Shown here: piece after piece, positions 33,731 through 44,402 of the stretch
Layout of the letters: every line of letters starts with the position of its first letter
Position numbering within the stretch: the stretch's first letter is position 1
Assembly: GCA_013180625.2 (NCBI GenBank)
Contig: SNVD02009916.1
Coordinates: 1-64,000, forward strand
Direction of reading: 5' to 3'
From: Boswellia sacra
Taxonomy: Eukaryota > Streptophyta > Magnoliopsida > Sapindales > Burseraceae
DNA length: 64,000 nucleotides
Made by a program: the position numbers and the translations under genes
Notes under the pieces: generated by a model
What the model saw: the letters and a program-made list of their open reading frames with translations, nothing else
Database searches by the model: none
Told to the model about the DNA's origin: nothing

Positions 33731-35257
33731 TAGGTTTGGATATTTGGCCCGTTGGGTTTGGGACCCTGATCAGACCTGGTCAAAGGAGCTGATCCAGAGC
33801 ACTGTGCAAGGCGGGCAGGGGGTGCATAGGTTTTGCCCCACTCGGGACGGGTCTAGGGCCGGGTCCTGCATCTAGATCCGTTTGACCCGCCCCGTCTTTC
33901 ACAGTAAAGGGTAGAAATAAAAATATTTAAAATATAGGAACTTATAGGGAATTTAAGGGGGTCATTTTGTTAAGTTTTAATATATGTGAATTTCCAGGAT
34001 ATATGACAACCTTTATAAATTTTGTAAATTGCCTGTTTCCATTAAAACCCTCCCCAATCTCAAAATCAACCCCTTCACCTACACGGCTACAGCCGCTACA
34101 CCACGCTACCTCCCCTCAATCCCGATCTGCTCTGCCACCGTCGCAGCTCCACCATCGCTGATCCACCGCGAGTTCGCGACAGCCCCTGATTTGCAGCCTT
34201 CAAGCTTGGCCCTCGCTTGCCCCGGTGATTTGCAGCGGCCACCTTCCACAGCTGCGCTGCACCGTCCTCTTCATCACACGACGGTCCACGGCTGCACGCT
34301 CCCGTCAGTCGTCTAGCTCCGCCAGGCCTGCTTGGTTGTTCGTCACTCTCACTCTCACTCAGGTGGTCTGCTCCGTCAACTCCAATACATGATTTTAACA
34401 CATAATTATTATTGTTCTTTAGATTGATTCCACCGACCAATTTCTAAATCTTCATGAATCTCGAATGTCCATAACATGATAATTATATTTAATAAGACCT
34501 CAGAACAATTAGCTTTCATAATACCGTATAAGAGAATTCAACTCCAATACATGATTTTAACACATAATTTGATTTTACGATCTATATGGATGGAAGCATA
34601 ATGAAATTGTGAAAATAAGATTATGTATGTCAGTATGTGCTATGTTACGATCCATCCAAGACACATAATTAATTAATTACCCAAAGCCTCTTACACCCAA
34701 AGCACATAAATACCAAAATATTTCTTCGGAGGAAGCTTCAATTTTTCGGTTATGTATTTCTCAGTTTTGTTGTATTGCTTTGATTGCCTTGGATTGTAAT
34801 TTTGGAGCAAATTAAGCTTGATATTTGTAGAAAAATATTAGCCCTCCAGATCAATGTTACGCGAATCACCACTGGATGATGAATAAGAAAGTTCATTTTA
34901 ATTTTTTGTGAGAAATGAGGGATGTTTCATATATTGTTTTTTTTTTTTTTTTTTTGGTTGTGAGAATGATATATTGGTAATTGGATGACTATATTTGTTT
35001 TTTTTTTTTTGGATTTTTTGGTTGTGAGCATGTTGTATGAATGGACTTAAAATTAATATTAGGGGGACGAGATTGTAAAAATATAAACATTACAGGGGTG
35101 TAAATGTAAAAATATAAATTTTGTGGGGCGGCGTGGAGCGGGTCTGGACCCGCCCAGATTTTTTGCCCGCCCTGCCCCGCCCCGCAACGGGGCAACAGGA
35201 CGGGGCGGGGGGGGATACTTGCTGCCCCGTGCCCGCCCCGCCCCGTTTCCAAGCCTA
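33731..35257. mobile_element. hAT-like element with GC-rich subterminal repeats
   Basis: The ends TAGGTTTGGA and, inverted, TAGGCTTGGAAACGG, with GC-rich subterminal words (GGCCCG, GCCCCGCCCCG, GGGGCGGG) in both orientations, fit a plant hAT element of about 1.5 kb. An 8-bp TSD is not clean (GTTATGTT against a shifted CTTACGTT). A C-rich block at 34030-34320 looks like the 5' leader and first exon of a lost gene or transposase, but no transposase domain can be read. Two similar stretches (CTCCAATACATGATTTTAAC) occur at 34380 and 34540. Confidence 0.55.
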
Positions 35258-35428
35258 GACTTACGTTAGGCAATCTTAAAAAAGTTAAGGGTGTTTAAAA
35301 TTTTCCTGTATTGGAAAACAAGGTAAACAGTTTATTCTTTGCTTTCTTCTTCCTAAGCCCCTCGCAGAAGGCTTACAAGTTTCATGCTACTCGGCCGTGT
35401 TTGGAAATCCAAACTTCTATGCTTGGAG

Positions 35429-35668
35429 GTAATTTTCGAAAATATTTGTATATTACCTACTCGTGGAATAAACCAACTCCCAAGTTCCTAACTCTTTCAC
35501 TCAGAGGAAATTCATCAAACATTTTGCAAGCATTACAAGTACAAACAAATTTCCAACTTCCTACTTTAGTTTCTGCTTTGTTTGATTAATGCGCTTTTTT
35601 CATTATTTCTTCTTTGTCTTGATTTTCTGACCTTTTTTTTTTTTTTGTATCGTCCTCTCTATTTGCAG
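35429..35668 (+). other. Probable 5'UTR intron of the PPR gene
   Basis: A donor (GGAG/GTAATT at 35429) and an acceptor (long pyrimidine tract, then TTTGCAG ending at 35668) bracket 240 bp. The PPR start codon follows eight bases later. If spliced, the upstream 92-codon open frame at 35311-35589 is leader sequence and not a protein. Confidence 0.5.
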
Positions 35669-35676
35669 AACTCAGT

Positions 35677-37674
35677 ATGCTAAGGAGATGTAGTTATGGT
35701 AGTGGTTTGTTAAGTAGTACATGGAGAAGCAAAATCTGGAAAATGGTACCATTTAAGTCAATTCATCAGATTTGTGGAGCAACAACTACTCAGGAAGTAG
35801 AAGAAAATAATGGGCAAGTTGAAGGTATTCCTAACCAAAGAAAACCCATCATTCTTTCACATAGCATTGTATACTCGACTTTGTTGAATTGCCCTTCTGA
35901 TTTGATTGCTTTGAGTTTTTTCCTTTGGTGTGCAAAACAACGTGACTATTTTCATAATGGCCAATCATTTGATCACATGGTTAGTGTGGTTGCACGTTTG
36001 AGTCAGCGGTTTAAGACTGTGAGGGGAATTGTTAATGGCCTGAAGAGAGTTGGGTGTGTAACGAAGGCACAAACTTTCTTGGTTTTGTTGAGGATTTGTT
36101 GGCGTGGAAGGATGTACGCAATGGTTTTTGAGGTTTTCGAGGAAATGGATAGTTATGGTTTCATTCCGAATACGTTTGCAAGGAATGTTCTTATGGACGT
36201 GTTGTTTAAGGTTGGGAGTTATGATGTAGCTATTAAGTTTTTGAAGGAGAACGAGTTGCCAAATTTTTTGAGTTTTAACATTGCATTGTGTAATTTGAGT
36301 AAGTTGAATGATATGGCTAATGTTAAGGATATTATTAGAATTATGTTAAGGAAGGGGTTTCATCCGAATATTGAGACATTTGAGATGGTTTTGAATTGTT
36401 TTTGCAAATTGGCTATGATTTCACAGGCATATCAAGTGTTAGGTCTAATTATTACTTTGGGAATTCCTCTCTCTGTTAATGCTTGGAGTGTATTGATTGA
36501 CGGGTTTTGTCGGTTGCAGAGACTTGATATAGCAACTTTTTTATTAGAGAAGATGATTGATACTGGTTGTTCTCCTACTGTTGTAACATATACGTCTTTG
36601 GTTAAGGGATTTATGGAATGCAACATGGTTGGTAGTGCATTTAATCTTTTAAATACCATGGAATCTAAAGGACTTGCCCCTGACTTGGTTTTTTACAATG
36701 TATTAATACATTGTTTAACTAAGGTTGGGAAATATGATGAAGCACTGGATGCATTTGTTAGTTTGTTAGAACAAAATTTAGTTCCTAATTCTTATACATT
36801 TAGTTCTTTAGTATCCACAGTATGTTTGTCTGGGAGGTTTTCTCTTTTATACAAGTTAATTGATCAAATAGCAGTAGAAGCCGATTTGGTAGTTTTTAAC
36901 TCGCTTTTAAGTTACTTTTGTAAGGCTGGGCTTCCAACTCATGCAGTGGAGTTATATAGTTATATGCTGGATGGAGGTTTAAGCCCTGATAAGTATACCT
37001 TTGTTGGATTACTTTGTGGTTTATGTGATGCCAGAAGAATTGATGAGGCAGTTAATGTTTATCGGGGGATTGTCATGAATAATACTGCTCTTGATGCTCA
37101 TGTACATACTGTGATTATGGATAGACTAATTAAAGCTGGTAAATGTCATAGAGCCATCGGTTTGTTTAGGAGAGCTGTAGTAGAGAAATATTCACTAGAT
37201 GTTGTATCATACACGGTTGCCATTTGTGGGCTTCTCAAGGCTGGAAGGATTGGAGAAGCATTTACCTTGTATAGTCAGATGAAAGACATTGGTCTATCTC
37301 CAAATGCTTACCTCTATAATGTGATGCTTTCTAGTTTCTGTAAGGAAAGAGATATTGAAATGGTTAAACAGTTGTTGCAAGAAACCATTGAAGCAAGGAT
37401 TATGTTGAATTACAGGACATTCATCAGGGTAACTAGTTTTATATTAAAATTTCATCGGTCTTCTTCAGCTCAAAATCAGTTAGTTGAAATGCAGAATTTG
37501 GGATTGATACCTGATGGCACAATGTATGCACCATTGTGTGATGATGGACTTGGCCCTTGTGTGAATGTCAGTGATGAAAATAATTCGTTGTTGCAAAGCC
37601 ATTTGGAGGATAATCAATCTTTGGGCTCCTCAAGCTCTGATGACTTTTCTGATGTGGCTGTTTCTATGGGTTGA
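35677..37674 (+). CDS. P-class pentatricopeptide repeat protein (665 aa)
   Basis: A single uninterrupted exon of 665 codons, the largest frame in the window. The first 35 residues are rich in Arg, Ser and Lys with no acidic residue (MLRRCSYGSGLLSSTWRS at the start), as in mitochondrial presequences. About 13 helical-hairpin PPR motifs of 35 residues run from roughly residue 130 to 605. Examples are VVTYTSLVKGFMECNMVGSA (about 302), LVFYNVLIHCLTKVGKYDEA (about 337) and VVSYTVAICGLLKAGRIGEA. No E, DYW or SMR domain follows; the tail is acidic and Ser-rich. P-class proteins bind specific organelle transcripts to stabilise, splice or translate them, and the fifth and last residues of each motif set base preference. 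The start is the first ATG after a likely splice acceptor. It may be an orthologue of the Arabidopsis At1g16830 group, but that comes from memory and is unverified. It looks intact and functional. Confidence 0.92.
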   Translation: MLRRCSYGSGLLSSTWRSKIWKMVPFKSIHQICGATTTQEVEENNGQVEGIPNQRKPIILSHSIVYSTLLNCPSDLIALSFFLWCAKQRDYFHNGQSFDHMVSVVARLSQRFKTVRGIVNGLKRVGCVTKAQTFLVLLRICWRGRMYAMVFEVFEEMDSYGFIPNTFARNVLMDVLFKVGSYDVAIKFLKENELPNFLSFNIALCNLSKLNDMANVKDIIRIMLRKGFHPNIETFEMVLNCFCKLAMISQAYQVLGLIITLGIPLSVNAWSVLIDGFCRLQRLDIATFLLEKMIDTGCSPTVVTYTSLVKGFMECNMVGSAFNLLNTMESKGLAPDLVFYNVLIHCLTKVGKYDEALDAFVSLLEQNLVPNSYTFSSLVSTVCLSGRFSLLYKLIDQIAVEADLVVFNSLLSYFCKAGLPTHAVELYSYMLDGGLSPDKYTFVGLLCGLCDARRIDEAVNVYRGIVMNNTALDAHVHTVIMDRLIKAGKCHRAIGLFRRAVVEKYSLDVVSYTVAICGLLKAGRIGEAFTLYSQMKDIGLSPNAYLYNVMLSSFCKERDIEMVKQLLQETIEARIMLNYRTFIRVTSFILKFHRSSSAQNQLVEMQNLGLIPDGTMYAPLCDDGLGPCVNVSDENNSLLQSHLEDNQSLGSSSSDDFSDVAVSMG

Positions 37675-37711
37675 ATTGTATTGAGTAAAGAAAGAAACTT
37701 ATGCCTAACAC

Positions 37712-37850
37712 TAGGGGTTGGGCACAGTGGTAAGTAGCCCTTGACCAAATCTATTGAGGCCAAGGGTTTTTATCCCCTTGGAGCCACCTACTTGGTACAT
37801 ATATATGTCTCACATGTTTCTTGGAGGCAAAGCTTATAAGGTGTAGATGT
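37712..37850 (+). mobile_element. tRNA-derived SINE-like sequence
   Basis: GGTTGGGCACAGTGGTAAG (about 37715-37735) resembles a polymerase III A box. About 45 bases on, GGGTTTTTATCCC sits where a B box (GGTTCGAATCC) would be expected, with its inner bases mutated. The spacing and lack of a tRNA fold fit a decayed plant SINE head in the 3' flank of the PPR gene. Confidence 0.4.
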
Positions 37851-39425
37851 AGCTCTTTAGTTTAAGAACTCATTAAACAATGAAAGGGCAAGAGAATCTG
37901 GGTTATCAAAAGAAAAGAAATTTATGTCTGGAATGACAGTGCAACTCCTTTTATGGAACTTTGCATGCCTGCTGATATTCAAGCACTTTAAAGGTAGAGC
38001 TGCTTCTTTCTCTTTCCTATCGCATCCATTCGAAATCAAACAATATTTTTATTTCATTATTATTATTATTATTATTATGAAGATGATGATGATGATGATG
38101 ATGATGACGATATGATGATGATGATTATTATTATTATTATTATTATTATTATTTCTAAATAATTCTTTCCCCTAAGCGCTTCATTTATCTACAGATCTTT
38201 ATTCTTGATTGTTGCTGTATTATGAATTATTTTCATGGTCTTCGCTGTATTTTTATAACATCTTGTAGATTTTGCACGTTTCTTTTAGAATTAAACACAG
38301 AGTGTTTTGGGCTGAGACACTGTTACAAGTAGACATGTTACCTCGGGATTAGTATTTATTTTTTAATGAGAACTGATTACTTAGTGAGTCCTTTTAACAT
38401 CCTTCTAGTGAGATCAGTCATGGTGGACTTCCAACCTGTTCACAGCCATTCATATCTCTCATTGAACGTGCCAGAATTCAGCATATATTTGCCTCAAAAA
38501 ATTACCCTTACTTCCTAATCTTAAACTGTCCCAAATCCTAGTCGGTACAAACCCTAACTTCTATTATTATAAATGGCTTTTACTTGCTTGATTTCTAACT
38601 GGCCAAAACTTGTATTCTTGGAGGTCAACATTGACTTTCTGCATTCCATGTTTGAAGGTGGCTGAAGTTGATGAGATATTGAGATGGCCATTGACATGCA
38701 GAAGCTGCAGCCTCCATAATGAAAATACATTCTTTTGGTGCCTAGCTTTAACATTACAATATGGTATTGTATGTTAGAATTTTCTGACTGTTGATGAAAG
38801 GAGCTTATCACTGTTTTCTATTGAGACAGATGGAGTTCATTTAAATGCTAATTTTAATATAAGATGGAGTTCAGGGCCTTTAGGCTACGTCATGAACTGC
38901 TTTTTTCCTTAACGTACTCTTTCTATTCTAAATCGAATTTTTTATGTTTTACATATGTTTGTGTTGTATGAAACTTGTAATTGCCATTCAGAATTAAACC
39001 TGATATTTTACTTGAGACCTTCCTATTTTATATAAGTAATTTTCCTTAATCAGATCAGAGTCAATACCTCCTTTTTTTCGGTTAATAATATGGTTTATGT
39101 AGGTTTGCAATTCTTTCTCTTATCAATGCCGGTAGTGACTTGCTTGAGAAGTTCGAAGCAGATTTGTGCCCTGTTGACAGTGTTATTCTAGTGTGCATTT
39201 GTGTTCTTCCAACAAGGAGAATCTGATCAGTAAGAAATTAGGTTGGAGCTATGTGGTCACTACTAGAAAATTAAAACATCAAGCTCTGAAGTTTATATAA
39301 AATTTAGTCTTATTTGTGCCTTTTATTTTTAAGACTTAACAGAGCAACAACAGCAAATCAGGCCTTACCAAAGAAAAATATCTCATTTCTGATCATTGGA
39401 AATTTTTGTGCATGTTGAAATTATA
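37851..39425. other. 3' flank of the PPR gene, AT-rich, no further gene
   Basis: About 1.6 kb with a compound (ATT)n(GAT)n microsatellite at 38054-38155 and only short frames. It may contain the 3'UTR and 3'UTR introns of the PPR transcript. A CACTACTAGAAAA word at about 39258 resembles a CACTA terminus, but no partner end is nearby. Confidence 0.4.
38054..38155. repeat. Compound (ATT)n/(GAT)n microsatellite
   Basis: An ATT run, then GAT repeats, then ATT again, 100 bp in total. Likely polymorphic. Confidence 0.95.
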
Positions 39426-40075
39426 ATGGTGAAGCTGTTGCTAGACAAATGGCTTAGCACTGGACTGCATTTATAGTAGTATCAAATGTCTATTCTATTT
39501 ATATGTCAATTTTATTGCAAGATTCAGCCTGTAGTTGTCAGCATTTGTAACCCTGGATGAATTCACCTTTTTTATGTACTAAATGTCTTAACTGTGTTTA
39601 TTTAGTCCTGTTATTACTTTGGGGCACTGATAAGTTAGCACGCCAATTGCATATTATGTAGATATTCCAGATTTCACATGATTGAATTTATTCTGTTTCC
39701 CGTTCATATAATTTTCCTTTCTAACTGTGTTGATAGTTGATCCGAGAATTATGCATGGTGAAGCTGTTGCCAGACAACTGGCTCAGCGCTGACCTGCAGT
39801 TGTAGCAGTATCAAATGCTTATTCTATTTGTTGGTAAATTTTGTTGTAAAGTTCAGTCTGTAGATTCTCAGCATTTGTAATCCCAGATGAGTTCCATTTC
39901 CTTTTTATGTACTAAATGCGTTAACATTGTTTATTTAGTCCTGTTACTGCTTTTGGGACACCGATAAGTTAGCATGTCAATTGCATATTAAGTAGATGTT
40001 CCTGATTTCATGTAAATGAATTTATTCTGTCTTCCTTTGAGATAATTATTCCTTCCTAATTATGTGGATTGGTGA
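39426..40075. repeat. 329-bp tandem duplication
   Basis: ATGGTGAAGCTGTTG starts units at 39426 and 39755. Both contain CAGCATTTGTAA, ATGTACTAAATG, TTTATTTAGTCCTGTTA and GATAAGTTAGCA in the same order. Divergence is perhaps 12-15%, so the event is old. No coding content. Confidence 0.85.
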
Positions 40076-41308
40076 TCCTAAAACTATTTTTATGCTAGTG
40101 AGCTAGTTTCCTTTGTTAAAGTGTATAACCTGCCTATTTATTTAGCGTAAATGAATTCAGTATCAATAAAATACAATTATTAATAGGATGATATGGGTCT
40201 GTTCAGGCATTGCTTACAAAGGAGGTTGATCTTAATCAATTAACCGTCTGGTCAAAGGTAAAGTCGCATGATGCTGGAGTCTAAGAATCATTATATTTAA
40301 GATTCAACTCCCAATGGCAGCAATTTCTTGGGGAAATGCCTGCAGACTATGGCCTAAGGTTTATTGGATCCATGTGGAGAGGGTGCTTTGCATAGCACAT
40401 CACTTAAGGAACTTGTGAGATCTTAAGACCTTAAGCATTGTTGTCTTTAATGTTTATACTTGTAGTGTCTTAATCTTAAGTTTTCTGATTGTTGATTTGC
40501 ATCAGTTTTATATTTACCTCTTTAGTGCTTGGTGGAGTATTTTATGCTTATCTGTGCTTTTAGCCAATTTGAACAAGAATGATGTAATACATGACCGCAT
40601 TTACGTTTGACTGATTTTTGCTACAACAATTATAATTGAAGTTTGTAAATGCTTTTTCCTGTTGAAAATCAACTTGATTCTTCTAATTGAACTTTGTGAT
40701 TGGGTCTGTTGAGGTTGGTCAACTTTCAAAATATTAATTTGCTATTCCTATATCCATGTCTCTTCTTACTTTAGAGATTAAGTGTGTAGACTTATATTCA
40801 TGATGTATGAATATAATCTTTCGCATGTATTGTTTCTCATGTATAGGTATTGATCATTGGTGGTTTGGCCATCTTTGCAATAAATAAACCAAAGTTCTTG
40901 CTATCTAATTTTTCTAAGTCATTGTATTCTCAAAATCAGGGAGATTTCTCTTGATTGGAATGACAGATAATTTCTTGGTGGGAATGTCAAAAATTAGTGG
41001 TACTTCCTCATTTGTTATTAGAAATAGATGGGAAAAAATTTGGCAGATTTCACATTGTATACTGAACTGCTTTATTCTATAATATTTATTGGTGTCATGT
41101 CTAAGGTCACTATTGGTGAGGTCTTAGAAGGGGATTTCATCAATGTGGAATGAGGCTAAGATGTATGCTTCCTTTGCTGTACTTGATATTTTCTCCTGGA
41201 AACTCTTCTTATTTATTTTTTTAATTCCCATTTATTTAGTTATTTATTTCTTGCAATTTATATATCATATATGATATCTGGAGCCTGAACGTGCGTTTCC
41301 TTCAGCTC
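40076..41308. other. AT-rich spacer, no gene recognised
   Basis: About 1.2 kb between the tandem duplication and the CACTA-like end. No frame above background, and no element terminus found. Confidence 0.4.
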
Positions 41309-41325
41309 ACTACAAGAAATTTTCA
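41309..41325. mobile_element. CACTA-like terminal sequence
   Basis: CACTACAAGAAATTTTC matches the conserved tip of plant EnSpm/CACTA elements. It is 290 bases upstream of the DRP2 remnant. I could not find the inverse tip (TTTCTTGTAGTG) downstream, so the element is incomplete, its other end is too diverged, or the match is chance. Confidence 0.35.
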
Positions 41326-41601
41326 TATATTTGACACTAATGATTTAATTTATTTGACTATTTAAAAAAAAAGAGTCAAGTGTATCATGGTCAAACCCGC
41401 TTCTTTCCTTATTTGACACACTTTTGATACAATTATATAATTAAAAACCCTATTTCCTGCTCTCCATTTCACTCTTTCGCACTGAGAATGTCTTTTTGGC
41501 CTAGCCTTCCCCCTCCTTTCTCATCTCGACTTCTCTGACAATCCCCAAGTGTGCCGCCACTGTTACCTTCCTTATAACCCCCACCCCAATTGTGTTAAGC
41601 C

Positions 41602-44402
41602 ATGGAGGCGATCGAGGAGCTGGTTGACTTGTCCGAGGCGATGCGGCAAGCCGTCGCTGTCCTCACCGATGAAGACGTCAAAGACAAGTCGTCTTCCTCT
41701 TCCAAACGCCCTTCCACTATCCTCAACATTGTCGCTCTCGGCAATGTCGTAAGTTTCTCTTTCTCTCTCTCTCTCTCACTCTCTCTCCAAGGATTCACGA
41801 ACGTATGTCTGCGGATGCGCTGTGAGATTGGATTTTGATTTGAAATTCCGAAGTGGATCTTTGGATCTAGTGCATTTTGAATCGCGGATGATTATGAGTA
41901 ATTAGATGATGGTTTTGATTTCGATTTTGATGGAATAGTAGATTGAATAGATTTTGATGGATTAGATGCGGAAGAGAGAGATGTTATTGTTCATTTTGAA
42001 ATCATGCTTTTTTGGAAGCAAAAATTGAATTGATTTTAGGTGTTGAAAAGGAAGGAAAGTATGTTCAGAATTGCTAAATTGCTTTTTGCTTTTCGTGGTT
42101 GTGAGGACTTTTTTTACTAAGAAGAATCTCTTTTGGTTGGATTGATTTGCTTTTGTTCTTGGAAAACTGCTCTAACCACATGCTTACTTTGTAAATTTGT
42201 CGTCGATTTAAAATAACGGAATTCTTCATTAAATTTTTTATTGAAATGTAGGGGAATGCTGCACAACTTATTTGTGATATTGAATGTAAAATTTCTAATG
42301 GGAGATGAATTATTATTGGATATCGATTTAGTGATGTGGTACATGTAAATGGCAAATGTTATATTTTTGCTCTACAACTAGTTTGATAATGTTACCGAGC
42401 CTGAATTGATGTTTTCCTCTAAATGTGGTTCTTATCATCTCACTTTACAGTAATTCTTTTCATATGCGTACCGAATGACATTTTTGCGTTGCATTGATCG
42501 CGGTGCTGGTAAATCTGCCATTTTGAATAGTTTGATTGGACATCCTATTCTGGTGAGTTGTATTAATTTTTGTTGAAATATAAATCTTCATTGATGTATT
42601 TCTGACAACAATAGATATCTTCATTGTTGAATTAATTACTTGTTTTGTGTGTTTTGACTACACTGTTGGCAGCCGACTGGTGGAAATGGTGCTACTCGAG
42701 CTCCCATAAGTGTTGATTTAAACAGGGATAGTTCTACAAGTGGCTAAGCCAGGGCGTGAGTCATGATGAAATATATCTGAAACTTCGTACCAGTACAGGT
42801 GATTCTTGATCTTCTTCCACTTATTTGCTGCAAGTAATTTTTCCACACTTGCCTTTAATGTAAAAAGAGAGAAAAAAGAACACCAATGTTGAACTGAGAG
42901 AGATTTATTTGATTAGATGTGTAATCTTACATGTTAAGTTTTGTGAGACCTGTTGTTTGATTGATTGAAATAGTTAAGATATTGTTTCTTTGAATGTTGG
43001 ATCCTTTTGAACAACTCTTTAAGTGATGTAGATACCATGGGAGTTAATCATAAACCATTATGTTTTTATCTAGAAACCTTACTAATTATACTGATATATG
43101 TGATGTTGGTTGTGCACTAGACCAAAACAGTAAAGGATTTATGCCCTTTTAAGATTCAGAAAATGTTGGTGAGGGAAGATGTGCTTGCTTTTTGTCAATT
43201 AGCTAGTGGAACCATGCTCCTACTTGAGGTGGTGAACCAATGGAACTGTCAAACCTCATATCCAGTGCTTAAAGCCCTTAGTTATGAACTATAAAGTTGA
43301 TCGTTTGCTGTGAAGTGAATCATATGAACTATAAAGTTGATGAATATTAATGTCAGATGGATGAAGCATGACAACTCACAGTGGAGAAATTTAATCAGAT
43401 CCAATAAGTTTGATAAGTTCCTTTGTCTAAAGATTCTCTTGTGACTTTTTATTAGGATTTTGATTTAGCAAGGTTCAACAGAGTAATATGGTGTAATAAC
43501 TGTCCATTATTTGGACTGTCAGTGTGGTGAATGAGCAAAATAATTTATTCTGCATGTTTTTAATTGCTTCAGTGCATTGTCATTTGTTTTCTTATATGGA
43601 TTTATATCTTCTCCTTGCATTCTTTTGAAAGGGATTTCTTCCTTCTTTACTCTCTCCAGCTCCACCATTAAAATTGCTTGACTTACCCGGATCGGATCAA
43701 AGAATTATGGACGACTCAATGGTGAGTAGTTGAATTTAAATAAAAATGGCTATTCATATTTGCCTTTGTTTTTGTTTTTCTTTTCACCCCAAGGGTGGTG
43801 CTGAATGAGATCCTTGTATGCGATTCTTCATGTATATATTCCATTTCAAGATGCTTTTGCTGCATTTGATTTTTTTCATTTCTTAATATTTTCTTCAGAT
43901 TAGCAAGTATGTCAAGCACAATGATGCTATTTTCGTAGTTATTGTACCGGCAACTCAAGCACCAGAAATTTCGTCTTGCCGAGCTCTCAGAATTGCAAAG
44001 GAACATGATTCGGAATGCGGGTCTATCGTTAAATTGCATCTTTTTATCTTTTTTTTTTTTTCTAAAGAGTCGTAAATTCGGTTTTTCCAAAATCTTCTTT
44101 TTGGACTGCTAAATTTGTCAACTTTGTTATTTCTGTTGTTATTTTTATTCATCAAAGCTACTAGAACAGTTGGTGTTATTAGTAAAATGGACCAAGCAGA
44201 GGGAGACGCCAAAGCACTTGCAACCATTCAGGCTCTCCTATTGAATCAGGGGCCATCAAAGACATCTGATATTCCATGAGTTGCTGTAATTGGTCAATCT
44301 GTTTCCATAAGTGCTGCACCATCTGCAAGTTCTGGGTCAGAGAGCTCTTTGGAAGCTGCTTGGCGAGCCGAGATTGAAACTCTGAAGAAGTTGAAACTCT
44401 GA
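41602..44402 (+). pseudogene. Truncated, intron-containing DRP2-type dynamin pseudogene
   Basis: Six exon-like blocks give the N-terminal half of the DRP2 (dynamin-2A/2B) GTPase domain. E1, 41602-41748: [17 protein letters not shown] ... IVALGNV, then GTAAGT. E2, 42502-42552: GAGKSAILNSLIGHPIL (P-loop), donor GTGAG. E3, 42673-42798: PTGGNGATRAPIS, then a TAA stop and loss of roughly 35-40 codons before DEIYLKLRTST. E4, 43660-43721: [13 protein letters not shown] (G3 motif). E5, 43899 to about 44019: [19 protein letters not shown]6, 44158 to about 44402: [10 protein letters not shown] (G4 region), with the usual DIPW changed to DIP-stop. The acceptor before E2 lacks AG (TGATCGC/GGT). The rest of the GTPase domain and the middle, PH, GED and Pro-rich regions are absent downstream. 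Intact DRP2 drives clathrin-coated vesicle scission at the plasma membrane and TGN. Retained introns indicate a DNA-level partial duplication, not a retrocopy. Confidence 0.9.

Noticed and set aside
34029..34440. 95- and 114-codon frames in the GC-rich block
   Set aside because: They overlap on opposite strands inside a hAT-like element. Composition resembles a leader sequence, and no motif could be recognised.
39258..41325. A complete CACTA element between two CACTA-like words
   Set aside because: CACTACTAGAAAA (39258) and CACTACAAGAAAT (41309) are in the same orientation, so they cannot be the two ends of one element.
43716..44227. Minus-strand frames of 124 and 90 codons
   Set aside because: They are antisense to exons 5 and 6 and introns of the DRP2 pseudogene.
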